A stretch of 64,000 nucleotides of DNA from assembly GCF_006716465.1 (NCBI RefSeq), contig NZ_VFPB01000002.1, positions 1 through 64,000 on the forward strand, in the 5' to 3' direction. The number at the start of each line of letters is the position of its first letter. Position 1 is the stretch's first letter. The DNA is from Pseudoxanthomonas sp. 3HH-4. Lineage in GTDB: Bacteria; Pseudomonadota; Gammaproteobacteria; Xanthomonadales; Xanthomonadaceae. The position numbers and the translations under genes are program-made. This document shows positions 24,582-33,892 of the stretch, one piece after another. Under the pieces are notes generated by a model, which did no database searches, had not been told where the DNA came from, and saw only the letters and a program-made list of their open reading frames with translations.

Positions 24582-25391
24582 TCAGTCGCTACCGGACATG
24601 ACCCTGCGCGGCTTGGCCAGCAGCTCCAGCGCCTTGCCCACCATCGCGAACGCGAATGCGCCGGTGATGTGGGTGGCAGCCCCCAGGCCCGCGCCGCAGT
24701 CCAGCTTGAGCGCGGCATCCGCGCCCAGTTGAGGGCGCAGGCCGCAGACGGAGCCGTCGGCCTGCGGATACTTGACGTTCTCCAGCGAGTACACAGCCTG
24801 CACGCCGAAATAACGGTCGCGGCTCTTCGGGAAGTTGAACTCCGCACGGAGCTTCTTGCGCACGAGTGCTAGCAGCGCATCGTGTTCGGTACGCGACAGG
24901 TCGCGCAGCCGGATCTGGGTGGGATCGGTACGCCCGCCCGCCGAGCCGGAAACCACGATGGGCAGTTTGCGGCGGCGGCACCAAGCGATCATCTCCACTT
25001 TCACCCGGAAACTGTCGCAGGCGTCGAGCACCAGGTCGAAGTTCCGATCCAGCAGTTCGACCATGTTGGCGCTGGTAAGGAACTGCGGCACGACATCCAC
25101 GTCGATCAGCGGATTGATCGCGCGGCAGCGTTCCGCCATCGCCTCGGCCTTGTTGCGACCGTACTGGCCCTCCAATGCCGGCAATTGCCGATTGGTGTTC
25201 GACACGCAGATGTCGTCCGCGTCGATCAACGTCAGGTGACCCACGCCCGAGCGCGCCAGCGCTTCCACCACCCACGAGCCCACGCCGCCCATGCCGACCA
25301 CCGCCACGCGCGCAGCGGCATGGCGGGTCACCGCCCCCACGCCGTACAGCCGGTCGATGCCGCCGAAGCGGTCCTTGAGTTCTTTCTTCAT
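24582..25391 (-). CDS. tcdA: tRNA threonylcarbamoyladenosine dehydratase
   Basis: 269 aa ThiF/E1-like enzyme (CsdL/TcdA). ATP-binding VAVVGMGGVGSWVVEALARSG, the Asp/Arg set in LIDADDICVSNTNRQ, and the CDSFRVK segment. Cyclises t6A at tRNA position 37 to ct6A. The length and C-terminal membrane-type helix (HITGAFAFAMVGKALELL) agree with the family. Confidence 0.93.
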   Translation of the reverse strand: MKKELKDRFGGIDRLYGVGAVTRHAAARVAVVGMGGVGSWVVEALARSGVGHLTLIDADDICVSNTNRQLPALEGQYGRNKAEAMAERCRAINPLIDVDVVPQFLTSANMVELLDRNFDLVLDACDSFRVKVEMIAWCRRRKLPIVVSGSAGGRTDPTQIRLRDLSRTEHDALLALVRKKLRAEFNFPKSRDRYFGVQAVYSLENVKYPQADGSVCGLRPQLGADAALKLDCGAGLGAATHITGAFAFAMVGKALELLAKPRRVMSGSD

Positions 25392-25467
25392 GTCACCAGT
25401 TTAAAGCGTGGCGCGAACCGTGACGCGCGTCGTACCATCGCGGCGTCAACCACATGGAGCCCGCCGC

Positions 25468-25908
25468 ATGGCCAGCCAGCCCGAGATCAAGAAGCCTTCC
25501 GCCGCCTCACGCTACCTGTTCCTGTTCCTGATCGGCCTGGTGGTGGGCGCCGTCTGCACGGTGATGGCGATGCGTGCGTTGCAGGCACGACAGGATCCAT
25601 TCCCGCACGCGGTGATGCACGTGATGGCCAAGCACTCCGGGCAATTGTCGGACAAGGTGAAGCAGAATCGTTGCGCCGCGACCGACACGATTCCGCACGT
25701 ACGCACGCTGCGGGCGATCGCCAACGACCTGGAGGTCGCTTTCCCGGGCCTGGCCGACGACTCGCGCTTCAAGACCCACACCAGCCAGTTCCGGGCAGAC
25801 CTCGACGCCGCCCTGAATGCGCCGCCGACCGATTGCGTCGCCGCCGGGGCGGTGGTGGAGAAGATCGGCACGGATTGCAAAGCCTGCCACCAGGACTTCC
25901 GCGGCTAA
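25468..25908 (+). CDS. Membrane-anchored cytochrome c'-like protein
   Basis: 146 aa. Transmembrane anchor at about 15-37 (YLFLFLIGLVVGAVCTVMAM), a four-helix-type middle, and a single C-terminal heme site CKACH followed by QDFRG, as in cytochromes c'. Heme attachment would depend on the ccm genes at 49400-56669. ATG 25468 is chosen over an upstream GTG-type start because GGAG precedes it and the anchor fits. Divergent from tcdA. Confidence 0.85.
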   Translation: MASQPEIKKPSAASRYLFLFLIGLVVGAVCTVMAMRALQARQDPFPHAVMHVMAKHSGQLSDKVKQNRCAATDTIPHVRTLRAIANDLEVAFPGLADDSRFKTHTSQFRADLDAALNAPPTDCVAAGAVVEKIGTDCKACHQDFRG

Positions 25909-25936
25909 TCGCACGGCCGGCGTCTGAATCGCAACT

Positions 25937-25968
25937 GAGAACCGGGCCGCTCATGCGGCCCGGTTCTC
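25937..25968 (+). terminator. Hairpin terminator after the cytochrome gene
   Basis: Perfect 14-bp stem GAGAACCGGGCCGC / GCGGCCCGGTTCTC with loop TCAT, 28 bp after the stop codon. The T-run is weak, so efficiency is uncertain. Confidence 0.65.
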
Positions 25969-26050
25969 ATCATGTTCACGCGATGCTGTGGAGCATGGCC
26001 ATCGAACGGCCCCATCACCACGCGGGGCCGGCCACCCACAGGAGATTTCC

Positions 26051-26527
26051 ATGAACATGCGCCTGCTTGTCATCGGCCTGACCGCCACCGTCGCGCTCGC
26101 CGGCTGCGCCAGCACGTCGCCGGGCTACGGCAGCGGTTATGGCGGCGGTTACAGCAACACTGCCCCCGCCAACCGGTACTGCGCGGATTGCGGCATCGTC
26201 GAACGCATCGATGTCGTGTCGTCGGGCCGCAGCGCGCCGTCCGCCACCGGCGCGGTATTGGGCGGTATCGTCGGCGCGGTCGCCGGCCGCCAGATTTCCG
26301 ATCGCACCGGCGGTAGTGAAGGCAACAAGAATGTGTCCACCGTGGCCGGCGCCGTCGCGGGTGCGGCCGCAGGCAACGCCATCCAGAACCGCACCACCGG
26401 CGAAACCTACAACGTGACCGTGCGGATGGATGACGGTCGCCGCGTCACGATCAGCCAGCGCGATCTGGGTGGCATCCGCGAGAACACTTACGTGCGTATC
26501 CAGAACGGTCGCGTGGTACTGCGCTGA
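26051..26527 (+). CDS. Glycine-zipper 2TM lipoprotein
   Basis: 158 aa. Lipoprotein signal ending LAGC (Cys at about 19), a Gly/Tyr-rich stretch, then a glycine zipper (GAVLGGIVGAVAGRQ ... STVAGAVAGAAAGNAIQ) as in outer-membrane SlyB/17-kDa antigen proteins, and a C-terminal beta strand region (YNVTVRMDDGRRVTISQRDL). GGAGATTTCC before ATG 26051 gives the ribosome-binding site. Confidence 0.88.
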   Translation: MNMRLLVIGLTATVALAGCASTSPGYGSGYGGGYSNTAPANRYCADCGIVERIDVVSSGRSAPSATGAVLGGIVGAVAGRQISDRTGGSEGNKNVSTVAGAVAGAAAGNAIQNRTTGETYNVTVRMDDGRRVTISQRDLGGIRENTYVRIQNGRVVLR

Positions 26528-26551
26528 TCGCAACCGCGACCAAGAACCAAG

Positions 26552-26579
26552 AAAAAGCCCGGCATCAGCCGGGCTTTTT
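26552..26579. terminator. Bidirectional rho-independent terminator
   Basis: AAAAAGCCCGGC-ATCA-GCCGGGCTTTTT: a 12-bp stem with A-run and T-run on either side. It lies between the convergent lipoprotein gene (+) and cspA (-) and can stop transcription from both. Confidence 0.93.
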
Positions 26580-26618
26580 CTTGTGGAGCACGCGCTGTTG
26601 CGCGGTTCGGCGGTCGGG

Positions 26619-26828
26619 TCAGACGGGCTGCACGGCATCCGCCTGCAGGCCCTTCTGGCCCTGCACGACGGTGAAGCTGACCTTCTGTCCTTCCTTCAGG
26701 CTCTTGAAGCCCTGGGTCTGGATGGCGCGGAAGTGCACGAACACGTCTTCGCCATTCTCGCGGCTGATAAAGCCGAAGCCCTTGGCATCGTTGAACCATT
26801 TCACGGTTCCGGTTTCACGATCAGACAT
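26619..26828 (-). CDS. Cold-shock protein (CspA family)
   Basis: 69 aa. Complete cold-shock domain with RNP1 KGFGFIS and RNP2 [26 protein letters not shown] start. A nucleic-acid chaperone acting on mRNA. About 230 bp separate its start from the next divergent gene, room for the long regulated 5' leader common in csp genes. Confidence 0.95.
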   Translation of the reverse strand: MSDRETGTVKWFNDAKGFGFISRENGEDVFVHFRAIQTQGFKSLKEGQKVSFTVVQGQKGLQADAVQPV

Positions 26829-27057
26829 CTACTTGCTCCTTGAAACGGGTGGTGGATACGCCTGCTGGGCGGCTGGTTGCAAGGAGGAAGCGAGGTACAA
26901 GGATGCAGCGGATCATGGATCTACCCCATCAGGCCACGATTCACGGTGACCTTGGCAACGGCAGCGGCCGCACAGTAACCCGGCATTTGGCAAAATGCAA
27001 ACGCTTGAACGAAAAAGTCAACCCCCTGCCAACCCCTTGATTCACTAGGAGAATTGT

Positions 27058-27543
27058 TTGGATATCCAGATGCTTTACTACGCCCTGGCCGTGGTGCTGA
27101 TCCTGGTTGGCATCGCGGGGGTGATCCTGCCCGCCCTGCCCGGCCTGCCTCTGGTATTCGGCGGCATGCTGCTGGCTGCCTGGGCGGGCGATTTCCAGCA
27201 GATCGGCTGGGGCACGCTGGTCGTGCTGGGCCTGCTGACCGCGCTGTCCTTCGCCGTCGACATCTTCTCCACCGCAATCGGTGCGCAGCGGGTCGGCGCG
27301 AGCCGCAAGGCATTACTGGGGACCGTGCTGGGCACGTTCGCCGGCCTGTTCTTCATGCCCATCGGCCTGCTCGCGGGCCCCTTCATCGGCGCGCTGCTGG
27401 GCGAACTCTGGCATGGCCGGGAATTCCGCCAGGCCACCAAGGTGGGCCTGGGCACCTGGCTTGGCATCCTGTTGGGCGTGGTGCTCAAGCTGGGCCTGGC
27501 ATTCGCGATGCTGGGACTATTCGTGTTCGCCTGGATCTTTTGA
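27058..27543 (+). CDS. DUF456 domain-containing membrane protein
   Basis: 161 aa with about five transmembrane helices in two related halves. The PALPGLPLVFGGMLLAAWAG and LPIG-like GLFFMPIGLLAGPFIGALLG motifs are typical of DUF456. Function unknown. TTG 27058 is chosen because AGGAGA at 27047-27052 sits 5 nt upstream; the next Met (27070) would be 17 nt away. Confidence 0.85.
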   Translation: MDIQMLYYALAVVLILVGIAGVILPALPGLPLVFGGMLLAAWAGDFQQIGWGTLVVLGLLTALSFAVDIFSTAIGAQRVGASRKALLGTVLGTFAGLFFMPIGLLAGPFIGALLGELWHGREFRQATKVGLGTWLGILLGVVLKLGLAFAMLGLFVFAWIF

Positions 27544-27611
27544 ACACCACGTCGCACGTCCCATCCGCGCCGGCTGGCAGAATGTCGCCGCCCCCACCTT
27601 CGAGCCCCTGC

Positions 27612-28799
27612 ATGACGCACCCCACCCGGCTTCTGCCCCTGGTAATCGGAGTTACCTTCGTACTGAGCGCCCAAGCACAGGAAAACGCCCCCGCCGGAAC
27701 GGCCGCCGAGGCCTGCTTCTCGCTCGAGAACGACGCCGCACGCCTGGCCTGCTATGACGCAGCACTTGGGCGCACTGCGGCCGACACCCGACAGGCCGAC
27801 GAACAGGCGCTGGCTGCCCGGGAAGCCGAAATCCAGGCGCGCGCGCAAGCTCGTGCCGAAGCCAAGGCTACCGCCGACATGGAGACCGGCCAGGATCTTC
27901 CCCTCAGCCAGCGTACGCGCCGCCGCCTGGGCGCATGGTTCCGTACAGACGATCCGGCCGACGCCGACCTGATCGCCAATGCGGGGCGCGGCTCGCTGCT
28001 GGACAGCCGTTGGGAGCTGGCCAAGGACTCCAAGCTGGGCGTGTTCCAACTGCGCGCCTACAAGCCCATGTACCTGCTGCCCGCGTTCTGGACCAGCCAG
28101 GTCAACGAGACGCCGTCTTCGCCCAACCCGGACAACACCGTCACCGAGCCACAGGACCTGCAGGACATCGAGGCGAAGTTCCAGTTGAGCTTCAAGACCA
28201 AGTTCGCGGAGAACCTGTTCGGCGACAACGGCGACGTCTGGGGCGCCTACACCCAGAGCTCGCGCTGGCAAGTCTACAACGGCGACGAATCACGCCCGTT
28301 CCGGGAGACGAACTACGAGCCGGAAGTGATGCTGGTGTTCCGCAACAACTACAGCATCGCCGGCTGGAAGGGCCGCATGGCCGGCATCGCGCTCAACCAC
28401 CAGTCCAATGGCCGCAGCGATCCGCTGTCGCGCAGTTGGAACCGCGTCATCGCCACCATCGGCCTGGATCGCGACAACTGGGCATTGGTACTGCGTCCCT
28501 GGTACCGCGTGCCGGACGGCAACGACGACGATAACCCCGACATCGAGGACTACATCGGCCGCGGCGATGCGATGCTCACCTACGCACGCAACGGCCATGT
28601 GTTCACGGTACTGGGCCGGCATTCGCTGCGTGGAGGCGACGACTCGCATGGTGCCCTGCAGGTGGACTACGGGTTCCCGATCAACCGGAGCTTCCGTGCA
28701 CACCTGCAGCTGTTCCACGGCTACGGTGAAAGCCTGATCGACTACAACCACAAGGCCACCTATATCGGCCTGGGCATCTCCCTGCTGGACTGGTACTGA
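27612..28799 (+). CDS. pldA: Outer-membrane phospholipase A1
   Basis: 395 aa. Signal peptide ending at about AQA (residue 22), a charged Arg/Ala/Glu-rich linker at about 55-100, then the OMPLA beta barrel. Catalytic His263 and Ser265 lie in ALNHQSNGRSDPLSRSW, the family signature; the last strand ends in an aromatic residue. It degrades mislocalised phospholipids in the outer leaflet. The start codon of arsC overlaps its stop (TGATG). Confidence 0.92.
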   Translation: MTHPTRLLPLVIGVTFVLSAQAQENAPAGTAAEACFSLENDAARLACYDAALGRTAADTRQADEQALAAREAEIQARAQARAEAKATADMETGQDLPLSQRTRRRLGAWFRTDDPADADLIANAGRGSLLDSRWELAKDSKLGVFQLRAYKPMYLLPAFWTSQVNETPSSPNPDNTVTEPQDLQDIEAKFQLSFKTKFAENLFGDNGDVWGAYTQSSRWQVYNGDESRPFRETNYEPEVMLVFRNNYSIAGWKGRMAGIALNHQSNGRSDPLSRSWNRVIATIGLDRDNWALVLRPWYRVPDGNDDDNPDIEDYIGRGDAMLTYARNGHVFTVLGRHSLRGGDDSHGALQVDYGFPINRSFRAHLQLFHGYGESLIDYNHKATYIGLGISLLDWY

Positions 28800-29218
28800 T
28801 GGGCGACGTGACGATCTACCACAACCCGGCCTGCGGTACGTCGCGCAACACGCTGGGATTGATCCGCAATGCCGGCATCGAGCCGCACGTCATCGAGTAC
28901 CTGAAGACGCCACCGGACCGCGTCACCCTGCTGTCGCTGATCGCGGCGATGCGGGTGCCGGTTCGCGAGGTGGTGCGCGCCAAGGAGACCCTGTACTCGG
29001 ACCTCGGCCTGGCCGATGCGGACGACGACGCGCTGGTCGATGCGATGCTGGCCCACCCGGTGCTCATCAACCGGCCGATCGTGGTGGCACCGATGGGAAC
29101 CACACTCTGCCGCCCCTCGGAGCGTGTGCTGGACATCCTGCCGCGACCGCAACAGGGCGCCTTCGCGAAGGAAGACGGAGAACGCGTGGTGGACGCGGCC
29201 GGAAATCGCATCGTCTGA
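28799..29218 (+). CDS. arsC: Arsenate reductase, glutaredoxin-coupled
   Basis: 139 aa. Active-site Cys12 in NPACGTSRNTLGLIRN, cis-Pro/Arg regions in INRPIVV and LCRPSE. Reduces arsenate to arsenite using glutathione and glutaredoxin. No arsenite pump or ArsR gene is adjacent, so the gene may serve a housekeeping role. One-base overlap with pldA implies co-transcription. Confidence 0.92.
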   Translation: MGDVTIYHNPACGTSRNTLGLIRNAGIEPHVIEYLKTPPDRVTLLSLIAAMRVPVREVVRAKETLYSDLGLADADDDALVDAMLAHPVLINRPIVVAPMGTTLCRPSERVLDILPRPQQGAFAKEDGERVVDAAGNRIV

Positions 29219-29264
29219 CGTAAAATCTGGCGCAGGAAGCCACTCGACCTGCCAAGGAAGCACC

Positions 29265-30374
29265 ATGCCCCGCCCGCGCCGTTCGTTCTTCGCCTACGCC
29301 TCCGCCCTGCTCGGGCTGCTCAGCCTGATGGCAGTGCTCTGCTTCCACCATCCCGAACTGCTGACCAGCAAGGAGTTCCGCGCGGTCTACAACGAGCAGT
29401 TCGCGCGCCACCTGTTGCTGGTCGGTTTGGCAGCGGCGTTCGGCATGGGCACGCTGGCCATCCTGCGCGACCGCAACAAGCGCATCGCCCTGGTCGGCGT
29501 GGGCGGTGCCACGCTCGCCGTGCTGCTGGGTGGCACCAACGTGCAGTTCGACGCCATCGGCAAGACGCCCTACTCGCTGGGCCTGGACTGGTTCGTGATC
29601 TCGCTGTTCTTCTCGGCGCTGGTGTTCGTGCCGCTGGAGCACTACCTGGGCAAGCGCCGCGTTTCGCCGTTGCGCCCCGGCTGGCGCACGGACGTGGGCT
29701 ACTTCTTCATGAGCCACGTGCTGGTGCAGTTCATCCTGATCCTGGTGACAGCATCCACCTCCACCATCGCCGGGTTGGCGGCTTTCCCGGCACTGAAGGA
29801 CGCCATCCAGTCGTTGCCCGTGTGGGCGCAGTTCCTGATCGCAGTGTTCGTGGCCGACCTGGCCCAGGCGCTGCTGCACCGTGCGTACCACAACATTCCG
29901 TGGCTCTGGCGCTTCCATGCCGTCCATCACTCGAGTCGCGAAATGGACTGGCTGGCAGGTTCGCGCATCCATTTTGTCGAAATCGTGCTGACCCGCAGCG
30001 CGGTGCTGCTGCCGCTGCTGATCCTCGGGTTCTCGGCACCCGCGGTGAACGCCTACGTGATCCTGGTCGGCCTGCAAGCCGTACTGGCGCATGCCAACCT
30101 CGGCATCCGCTTCGGCGTGCTGGAGTACCTGCTGGTGCTGCCGCGCTACCACCACTGGCACCACGCGCGGCACAAGGACTACCTGGATGTGAACTACGCC
30201 ATCCACCTCCCGCTGGTGGACATGCTGATGGGCACTTTCAAGCTGCCGCCGAAGCAGGAAGACTGGCCCGAGGAGTACGGCGTGATGAAGCTGGAGACGG
30301 TGCCGCGCGGCATTCTGCGCCAGCATCTGATGCCGTTTCAGGGCGGGCGGAAGTTCGACGAGTATGTGGACTGA
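29265..30374 (+). CDS. Sterol desaturase/fatty acid hydroxylase family membrane protein
   Basis: 369 aa with six or so transmembrane helices. The diiron His motifs HRAYH, HAVHHSS and HHWHHARH (about residues 205-305) are all present, the signature of the fatty acid hydroxylase superfamily. Substrate unknown; a lipid or carotenoid is likely. It has a weak GGAAG ribosome-binding site before ATG 29265. Confidence 0.88.
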   Translation: MPRPRRSFFAYASALLGLLSLMAVLCFHHPELLTSKEFRAVYNEQFARHLLLVGLAAAFGMGTLAILRDRNKRIALVGVGGATLAVLLGGTNVQFDAIGKTPYSLGLDWFVISLFFSALVFVPLEHYLGKRRVSPLRPGWRTDVGYFFMSHVLVQFILILVTASTSTIAGLAAFPALKDAIQSLPVWAQFLIAVFVADLAQALLHRAYHNIPWLWRFHAVHHSSREMDWLAGSRIHFVEIVLTRSAVLLPLLILGFSAPAVNAYVILVGLQAVLAHANLGIRFGVLEYLLVLPRYHHWHHARHKDYLDVNYAIHLPLVDMLMGTFKLPPKQEDWPEEYGVMKLETVPRGILRQHLMPFQGGRKFDEYVD

Positions 30375-30391
30375 GAGAGCACCGTGCTCCC

Positions 30392-30534
30392 TGTAGGAGC
30401 GACGTGAGTCGCGACCGCACGCCAAAGACGGGCAGGAACGCAGCTCCAGGCGATGTATTTCAGGCGCACCCCGCTCGTGGCCTCGGCTTCACGCGATTTC
30501 CCGATCCGCGGTCGCGACTCACGTCGCTCCTACA
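30392..30534. repeat. REP-like palindromic pair, GTAGGAGCGACGTGAGTCGC type (copy 1)
   Basis: TGTAGGAGCGACGTGAGTCG and following CGACCGC at 30392-30418 face an inverted copy at 30508-30534. Each unit has a GTAG head and a small GCGAC-GTGA-GTCGC hairpin, like REP/SMAG-type elements of the Xanthomonadaceae. Lies between two convergent genes. Confidence 0.88.
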
Positions 30535-30550
30535 TTGGATCAGGTGCCCG

Positions 30551-31186
30551 TCACGTCCAGTCGGTCAGCCCTTCGCGGGCATAGACTTCCTTGAAGCTAG
30601 GCAGCGCTTTCATCCGCTGTGCATACGCCTGCAGCACCGGCCAGGTGTCGGTGGGTTTGGGCATGTTGCGCGACCAACGCATCAGCATGGTCAGCAGGAA
30701 GTCGGCGGCGCTGCGCTGTGAACCCAGCAGGTAGGGGCCATCTGCTTCCAGATGGTCGGCGACCTGCCCCCACGCCTTCTCCAGCTTCACCCGCGCATGC
30801 TGCTGCGTGGCCTCGACGTTGGGCTCGCCGGCGATCTCGGCGGAATAGAACCAGGCGCGATACGCGGGCATCAGCGTGTTTGCGCAGAACAGCATCCAGC
30901 GGTAGTACTGCGCACGCTGCGTGCTCGCCACCGCAGGCGCCAGCTCCGCACGCGGATGCGTGTCGGCGAGGTGCATCAGGATCGCGGCGGTCTCGGTGAT
31001 CACCTGCCCGTCCATCACCAGCGTGGGCACCACCCCGGCGGGATTGAGCTTCAGGTAGTCGTCCGATTTCTGGTCGCGCTTGTCGAAGTCCAGCTCATGC
31101 AGCTCATGCGGGATGCCCAGCTCGATCAGCAGCCAGTGGACGACCAGGCTGGCGGTGCTGCGGGAGTAGTACAGCGTCGTCGACAT
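30551..31186 (-). CDS. Glutathione S-transferase family protein
   Basis: 211 aa. N-terminal thioredoxin-like domain (TLYYSRSTASLVVHWLLIELG) with Ser near the active site, GVVPTLVMDGQVITETAAIL as the GSH-binding cis-Pro and Glu-Thr motif, then a helical domain with SAADFLLTMLM. ATG 31186 is the family-like start. Substrate unknown. Confidence 0.9.
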   Translation of the reverse strand: MSTTLYYSRSTASLVVHWLLIELGIPHELHELDFDKRDQKSDDYLKLNPAGVVPTLVMDGQVITETAAILMHLADTHPRAELAPAVASTQRAQYYRWMLFCANTLMPAYRAWFYSAEIAGEPNVEATQQHARVKLEKAWGQVADHLEADGPYLLGSQRSAADFLLTMLMRWSRNMPKPTDTWPVLQAYAQRMKALPSFKEVYAREGLTDWT

Positions 31187-31203
31187 GCAGGACCTCTTGA
31201 AGT

Positions 31204-31331
31204 TTGAGCCCCTCTCCCTGCGGGAGAGGGGTTGGGGTGAGGGGTAACGCAAGTCCGAATGATTCAAACATCCTGACTCCGCTTTCCCTCATCTGCCCTT
31301 CGGGCACCTTCTCCCGAGGGGAGAAGGAACC
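31204..31331. repeat. GC-rich composite palindromic repeat (copy 1)
   Basis: CCCCTCTCCCTGCGGGAGAG followed by GGGTTGGGGTGAGGGG on the left and CCCTCATCTGCCCTTCGGGC with CTTCTCCCGAGGGGAGAAGG on the right. It forms outward hairpins in the space between the GST and fumarase genes. The same family recurs at several sites around the ccm cluster. Confidence 0.8.
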
Positions 31332-31335
31332 AGCA

Positions 31336-32853
31336 TCAGGCCACCACCACCGGAATCTTCCCGATCCGCGCCTGCCATTCCTTCGGACCGGTCTGGTGCA
31401 CCGAGGTGCCCTGCGAATCGACGGCCACCGTCACCGGCATGTCCTGCACGGTGAACTCGTAGATGGCTTCCATGCCGAGGTCGGCGAAGCCGACGACCTT
31501 GGCCGCCTTGATTGCCTTCGAGACGAGGTACGCCGCGCCGCCGACCGCCATCAGATAGGCCGACTGGTGCTTCTTGATCGCCTCGATCGCCGCTGGGCCG
31601 CGCTCGGCCTTGCCGACCATGCCCAGCAGGCCGGTCTGCGCCAGCACCTGTTCGGTGAACTTGTCCATGCGGGTGGCGGTGGTGGGGCCCGCCGGGCCGA
31701 CAACTTCATCGCGCACCGGATCGACCGGGCCGACGTAGTAGATGAAACGCCCCTTGAGATCGACCGGCAGTGGCTCGCCCTTGTTGAGCATGTCGACCAT
31801 GCGCTTGTGCGCGGCGTCGCGGCCGGTCAGCAGCTTGCCGTTGAGCAGCAGCACTTCGCCGGGCTTCCAGCTGGCCACGTCTTCGCGCGTCAGCGTGTCG
31901 AGGTTGACGCGACGGCCCTTCGAGGCGTCGTAGGTCAGCTCCGGCCAGTCCTCCAGCGAGGGCGGGTCCAGCATCACCGGGCCGCTGCCGTCGAGGGTGA
32001 AGTGCGCATGGCGGGTGGCGGCGCAGTTCGGGATGAGCGCAATCGGCAGGTTGGCCGCGTGGGTCGGGTAATCCTTGACCTTGATGTCGAGCACGGTGGT
32101 CAGGCCACCCAGGCCCTGCGCGCCGATGCCGAGCGCGTTGACCTTCTCGTACAGCTCCAGCCGCAGTTCCTCGGCGCGGTTGGACGGACCACGCGCCTGC
32201 AGGTCGGTGATGTCGATCGGCTCCATCAGCGATTCCTTCGCCAGCAGCATCGCCTTCTCGGCGGTACCGCCGATGCCGATGCCGAGCATGCCCGGCGGGC
32301 ACCAGCCGGCGCCCATCGTCGGCACGGTCTTCAGCACCCAGTCGACGATGGAATCGGAGGGGTTGAGCATGGCGAACTTCGACTTCGCCTCGGAACCACC
32401 GCCCTTGGCGGCGACGATCACGTCGACGGTATTGCCCGGTACCACCTTCACGTTGACCACGCCGGGTGTGTTGTCCTTCGTGTTGGTGCGCTTGCCGGCC
32501 GGGTCGGCCAGCACGCTGGCGCGCAGCTTGTTGTCGGGATGGTTGTAGGCGCGGCGCACGCCTTCGTGGACCATGTCCTCCACGCCCATCGTGGCGTCGT
32601 CCCAGCGCACGTCCATGCCGATCTCGAGGAACACGGTGACGATGCCGGTATCCTGGCAGATCGGGCGGTGGCCCTCGGCGCACATGCGCGAGTTGATCAG
32701 GATCTGGGCGATGGCGTCCTTCGCGGCCGGCGATTCCTCGCGCTCGTAGGCGGCGGCGAGGTTCTGGATGTAGTCGACCGGGTGGTAGTAGCTGATGTAC
32801 TGCAGGCCATCGGCGATGGACTGGATGAGGTCTTCCTGCTTGATCGAGGTCAT
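31336..32853 (-). CDS. Fumarate hydratase, class I (iron-sulfur)
   Basis: 505 aa, full length. Converts fumarate to malate in the TCA cycle, next step after the SDH encoded at 9221-12678. Cys residues expected to bind the [4Fe-4S] cluster lie in RPICQDTG, GAGWCPPGM and PNCAATRH. The second domain has VRDEVVGPAGPTTATRMDKF. GGIGGTAEKAMLLAKESL is also conserved. Confidence 0.95.
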   Translation of the reverse strand: MTSIKQEDLIQSIADGLQYISYYHPVDYIQNLAAAYEREESPAAKDAIAQILINSRMCAEGHRPICQDTGIVTVFLEIGMDVRWDDATMGVEDMVHEGVRRAYNHPDNKLRASVLADPAGKRTNTKDNTPGVVNVKVVPGNTVDVIVAAKGGGSEAKSKFAMLNPSDSIVDWVLKTVPTMGAGWCPPGMLGIGIGGTAEKAMLLAKESLMEPIDITDLQARGPSNRAEELRLELYEKVNALGIGAQGLGGLTTVLDIKVKDYPTHAANLPIALIPNCAATRHAHFTLDGSGPVMLDPPSLEDWPELTYDASKGRRVNLDTLTREDVASWKPGEVLLLNGKLLTGRDAAHKRMVDMLNKGEPLPVDLKGRFIYYVGPVDPVRDEVVGPAGPTTATRMDKFTEQVLAQTGLLGMVGKAERGPAAIEAIKKHQSAYLMAVGGAAYLVSKAIKAAKVVGFADLGMEAIYEFTVQDMPVTVAVDSQGTSVHQTGPKEWQARIGKIPVVVA

Positions 32854-32931
32854 GGGGCGGGCAAAGCCGGGGCTGCCGGTGGGTAGCGGGCGGAAGCGCC
32901 CATTTTAGGCCAAAGTGACGCGTCGCCCGCC

Positions 32932-32958
32932 TGTCACAGCCAGGCCCCCTGCCCCGTC
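32932..32958 (+). promoter_or_regulatory. ECF41-type promoter (TGTCACA-N16-CGTC)
   Basis: TGTCACA at 32932-32938 and CGTC at 32955-32958 are spaced by 16 nt, which agrees with the promoter pattern I know for ECF41 sigma factors. It lies immediately before the ECF41 sigma gene (start 32968), suggesting autoregulation and a very short leader. Confidence 0.78.
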
Positions 32959-32967
32959 TTTGGTCGC

Positions 32968-33855
32968 ATGAACGCCGAAAACACCTTCGAAGCCCACCGT
33001 TCCCGCCTGTTCGGCCTGTCGTACCGCCTGCTGGGCAGCCGCAGCGATGCCGAGGACGTGGTCCAGGACACCTGGCTACGCTGGCAACAGGCTGACAGGA
33101 CAGGCATCCGCGACCCCGAAGCCTGGCTGGTCACTGCGGCCACCCGGCTTGGCATCGACCGGCTGCGCGCCGCGCGCGTGCAGCGCGAGCATTACACCGG
33201 CCCGTGGCTGCCCGCCCCGTCGGAGATCGACGAATCCCCGACCCCCGAACATTCCGCCGAGGTCGCCGAGCAGGTCTCGCTGGCCTTCCTCGCCGTACTG
33301 GAACGGCTGGGCCCGGAGGAACGCGCGGCCTTCCTGCTGAAGGAGGCCTTCGACTACGACTACGCGCAGATCGCGCCGCTGCTGGGCCAGAGCGAGGCGA
33401 ATTGCCGGCAGATGGTCCACCGCGCGCGCGAACGCGTGCAGGCGGGCCGGCCGCGCTTCGACGTTCCCCGCGAGAACCACCGCCGCCTGCTGGAGCGCTT
33501 CATGCAGGCTGCGCGGCGCGGCGACCAGCCCGCCATCACCGCCCTGCTGCGCGAGGACGCGCAACTGGTCTCCGACGGCGGCGGCAAGGCCGTGGCGGTC
33601 ATCCGTCCGCTGCTGGGCGCGGTACGCATCGCGCGGCTGTTCTGGGCGGCGTATCGCCGGCAGGATCCGGCAATCACTTGGCGCATGGGCACCGTCAATG
33701 GCGAGCCCGCGATCCTGCGCTACCGCGACGATGCACTGGCGGCGGTGATGGTGGCGGTCAGCGATGGCGAACGCATCAGCGAGTTGTTCACCGTCGCCAA
33801 TCCCGACAAGTTGGGCACGGCTGTCACGGCGAAGGACGGTGGCGCGTCCTGGTAG
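32968..33855 (+). CDS. ECF41-group RNA polymerase sigma factor (SigJ-like)
   Basis: 295 aa. Sigma region 2 at about 8-75 (LFGLSYRLLGSRSDAEDVVQ), region 4 at about 105-160 (LLGQSEANCRQMVHRARERV), then a SnoaL-like C-terminal domain of about 120 residues with the DGGGK and NPDKL motifs characteristic of ECF41, which senses or modulates activity without a separate anti-sigma factor. The next gene is the usual ECF41 partner. Start ATG 32968. Confidence 0.93.
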   Translation: MNAENTFEAHRSRLFGLSYRLLGSRSDAEDVVQDTWLRWQQADRTGIRDPEAWLVTAATRLGIDRLRAARVQREHYTGPWLPAPSEIDESPTPEHSAEVAEQVSLAFLAVLERLGPEERAAFLLKEAFDYDYAQIAPLLGQSEANCRQMVHRARERVQAGRPRFDVPRENHRRLLERFMQAARRGDQPAITALLREDAQLVSDGGGKAVAVIRPLLGAVRIARLFWAAYRRQDPAITWRMGTVNGEPAILRYRDDALAAVMVAVSDGERISELFTVANPDKLGTAVTAKDGGASW

Positions 33856-33892
33856 TGAAGGCGGCCACGGTGGCCGCCACGGAAGCCCTGCC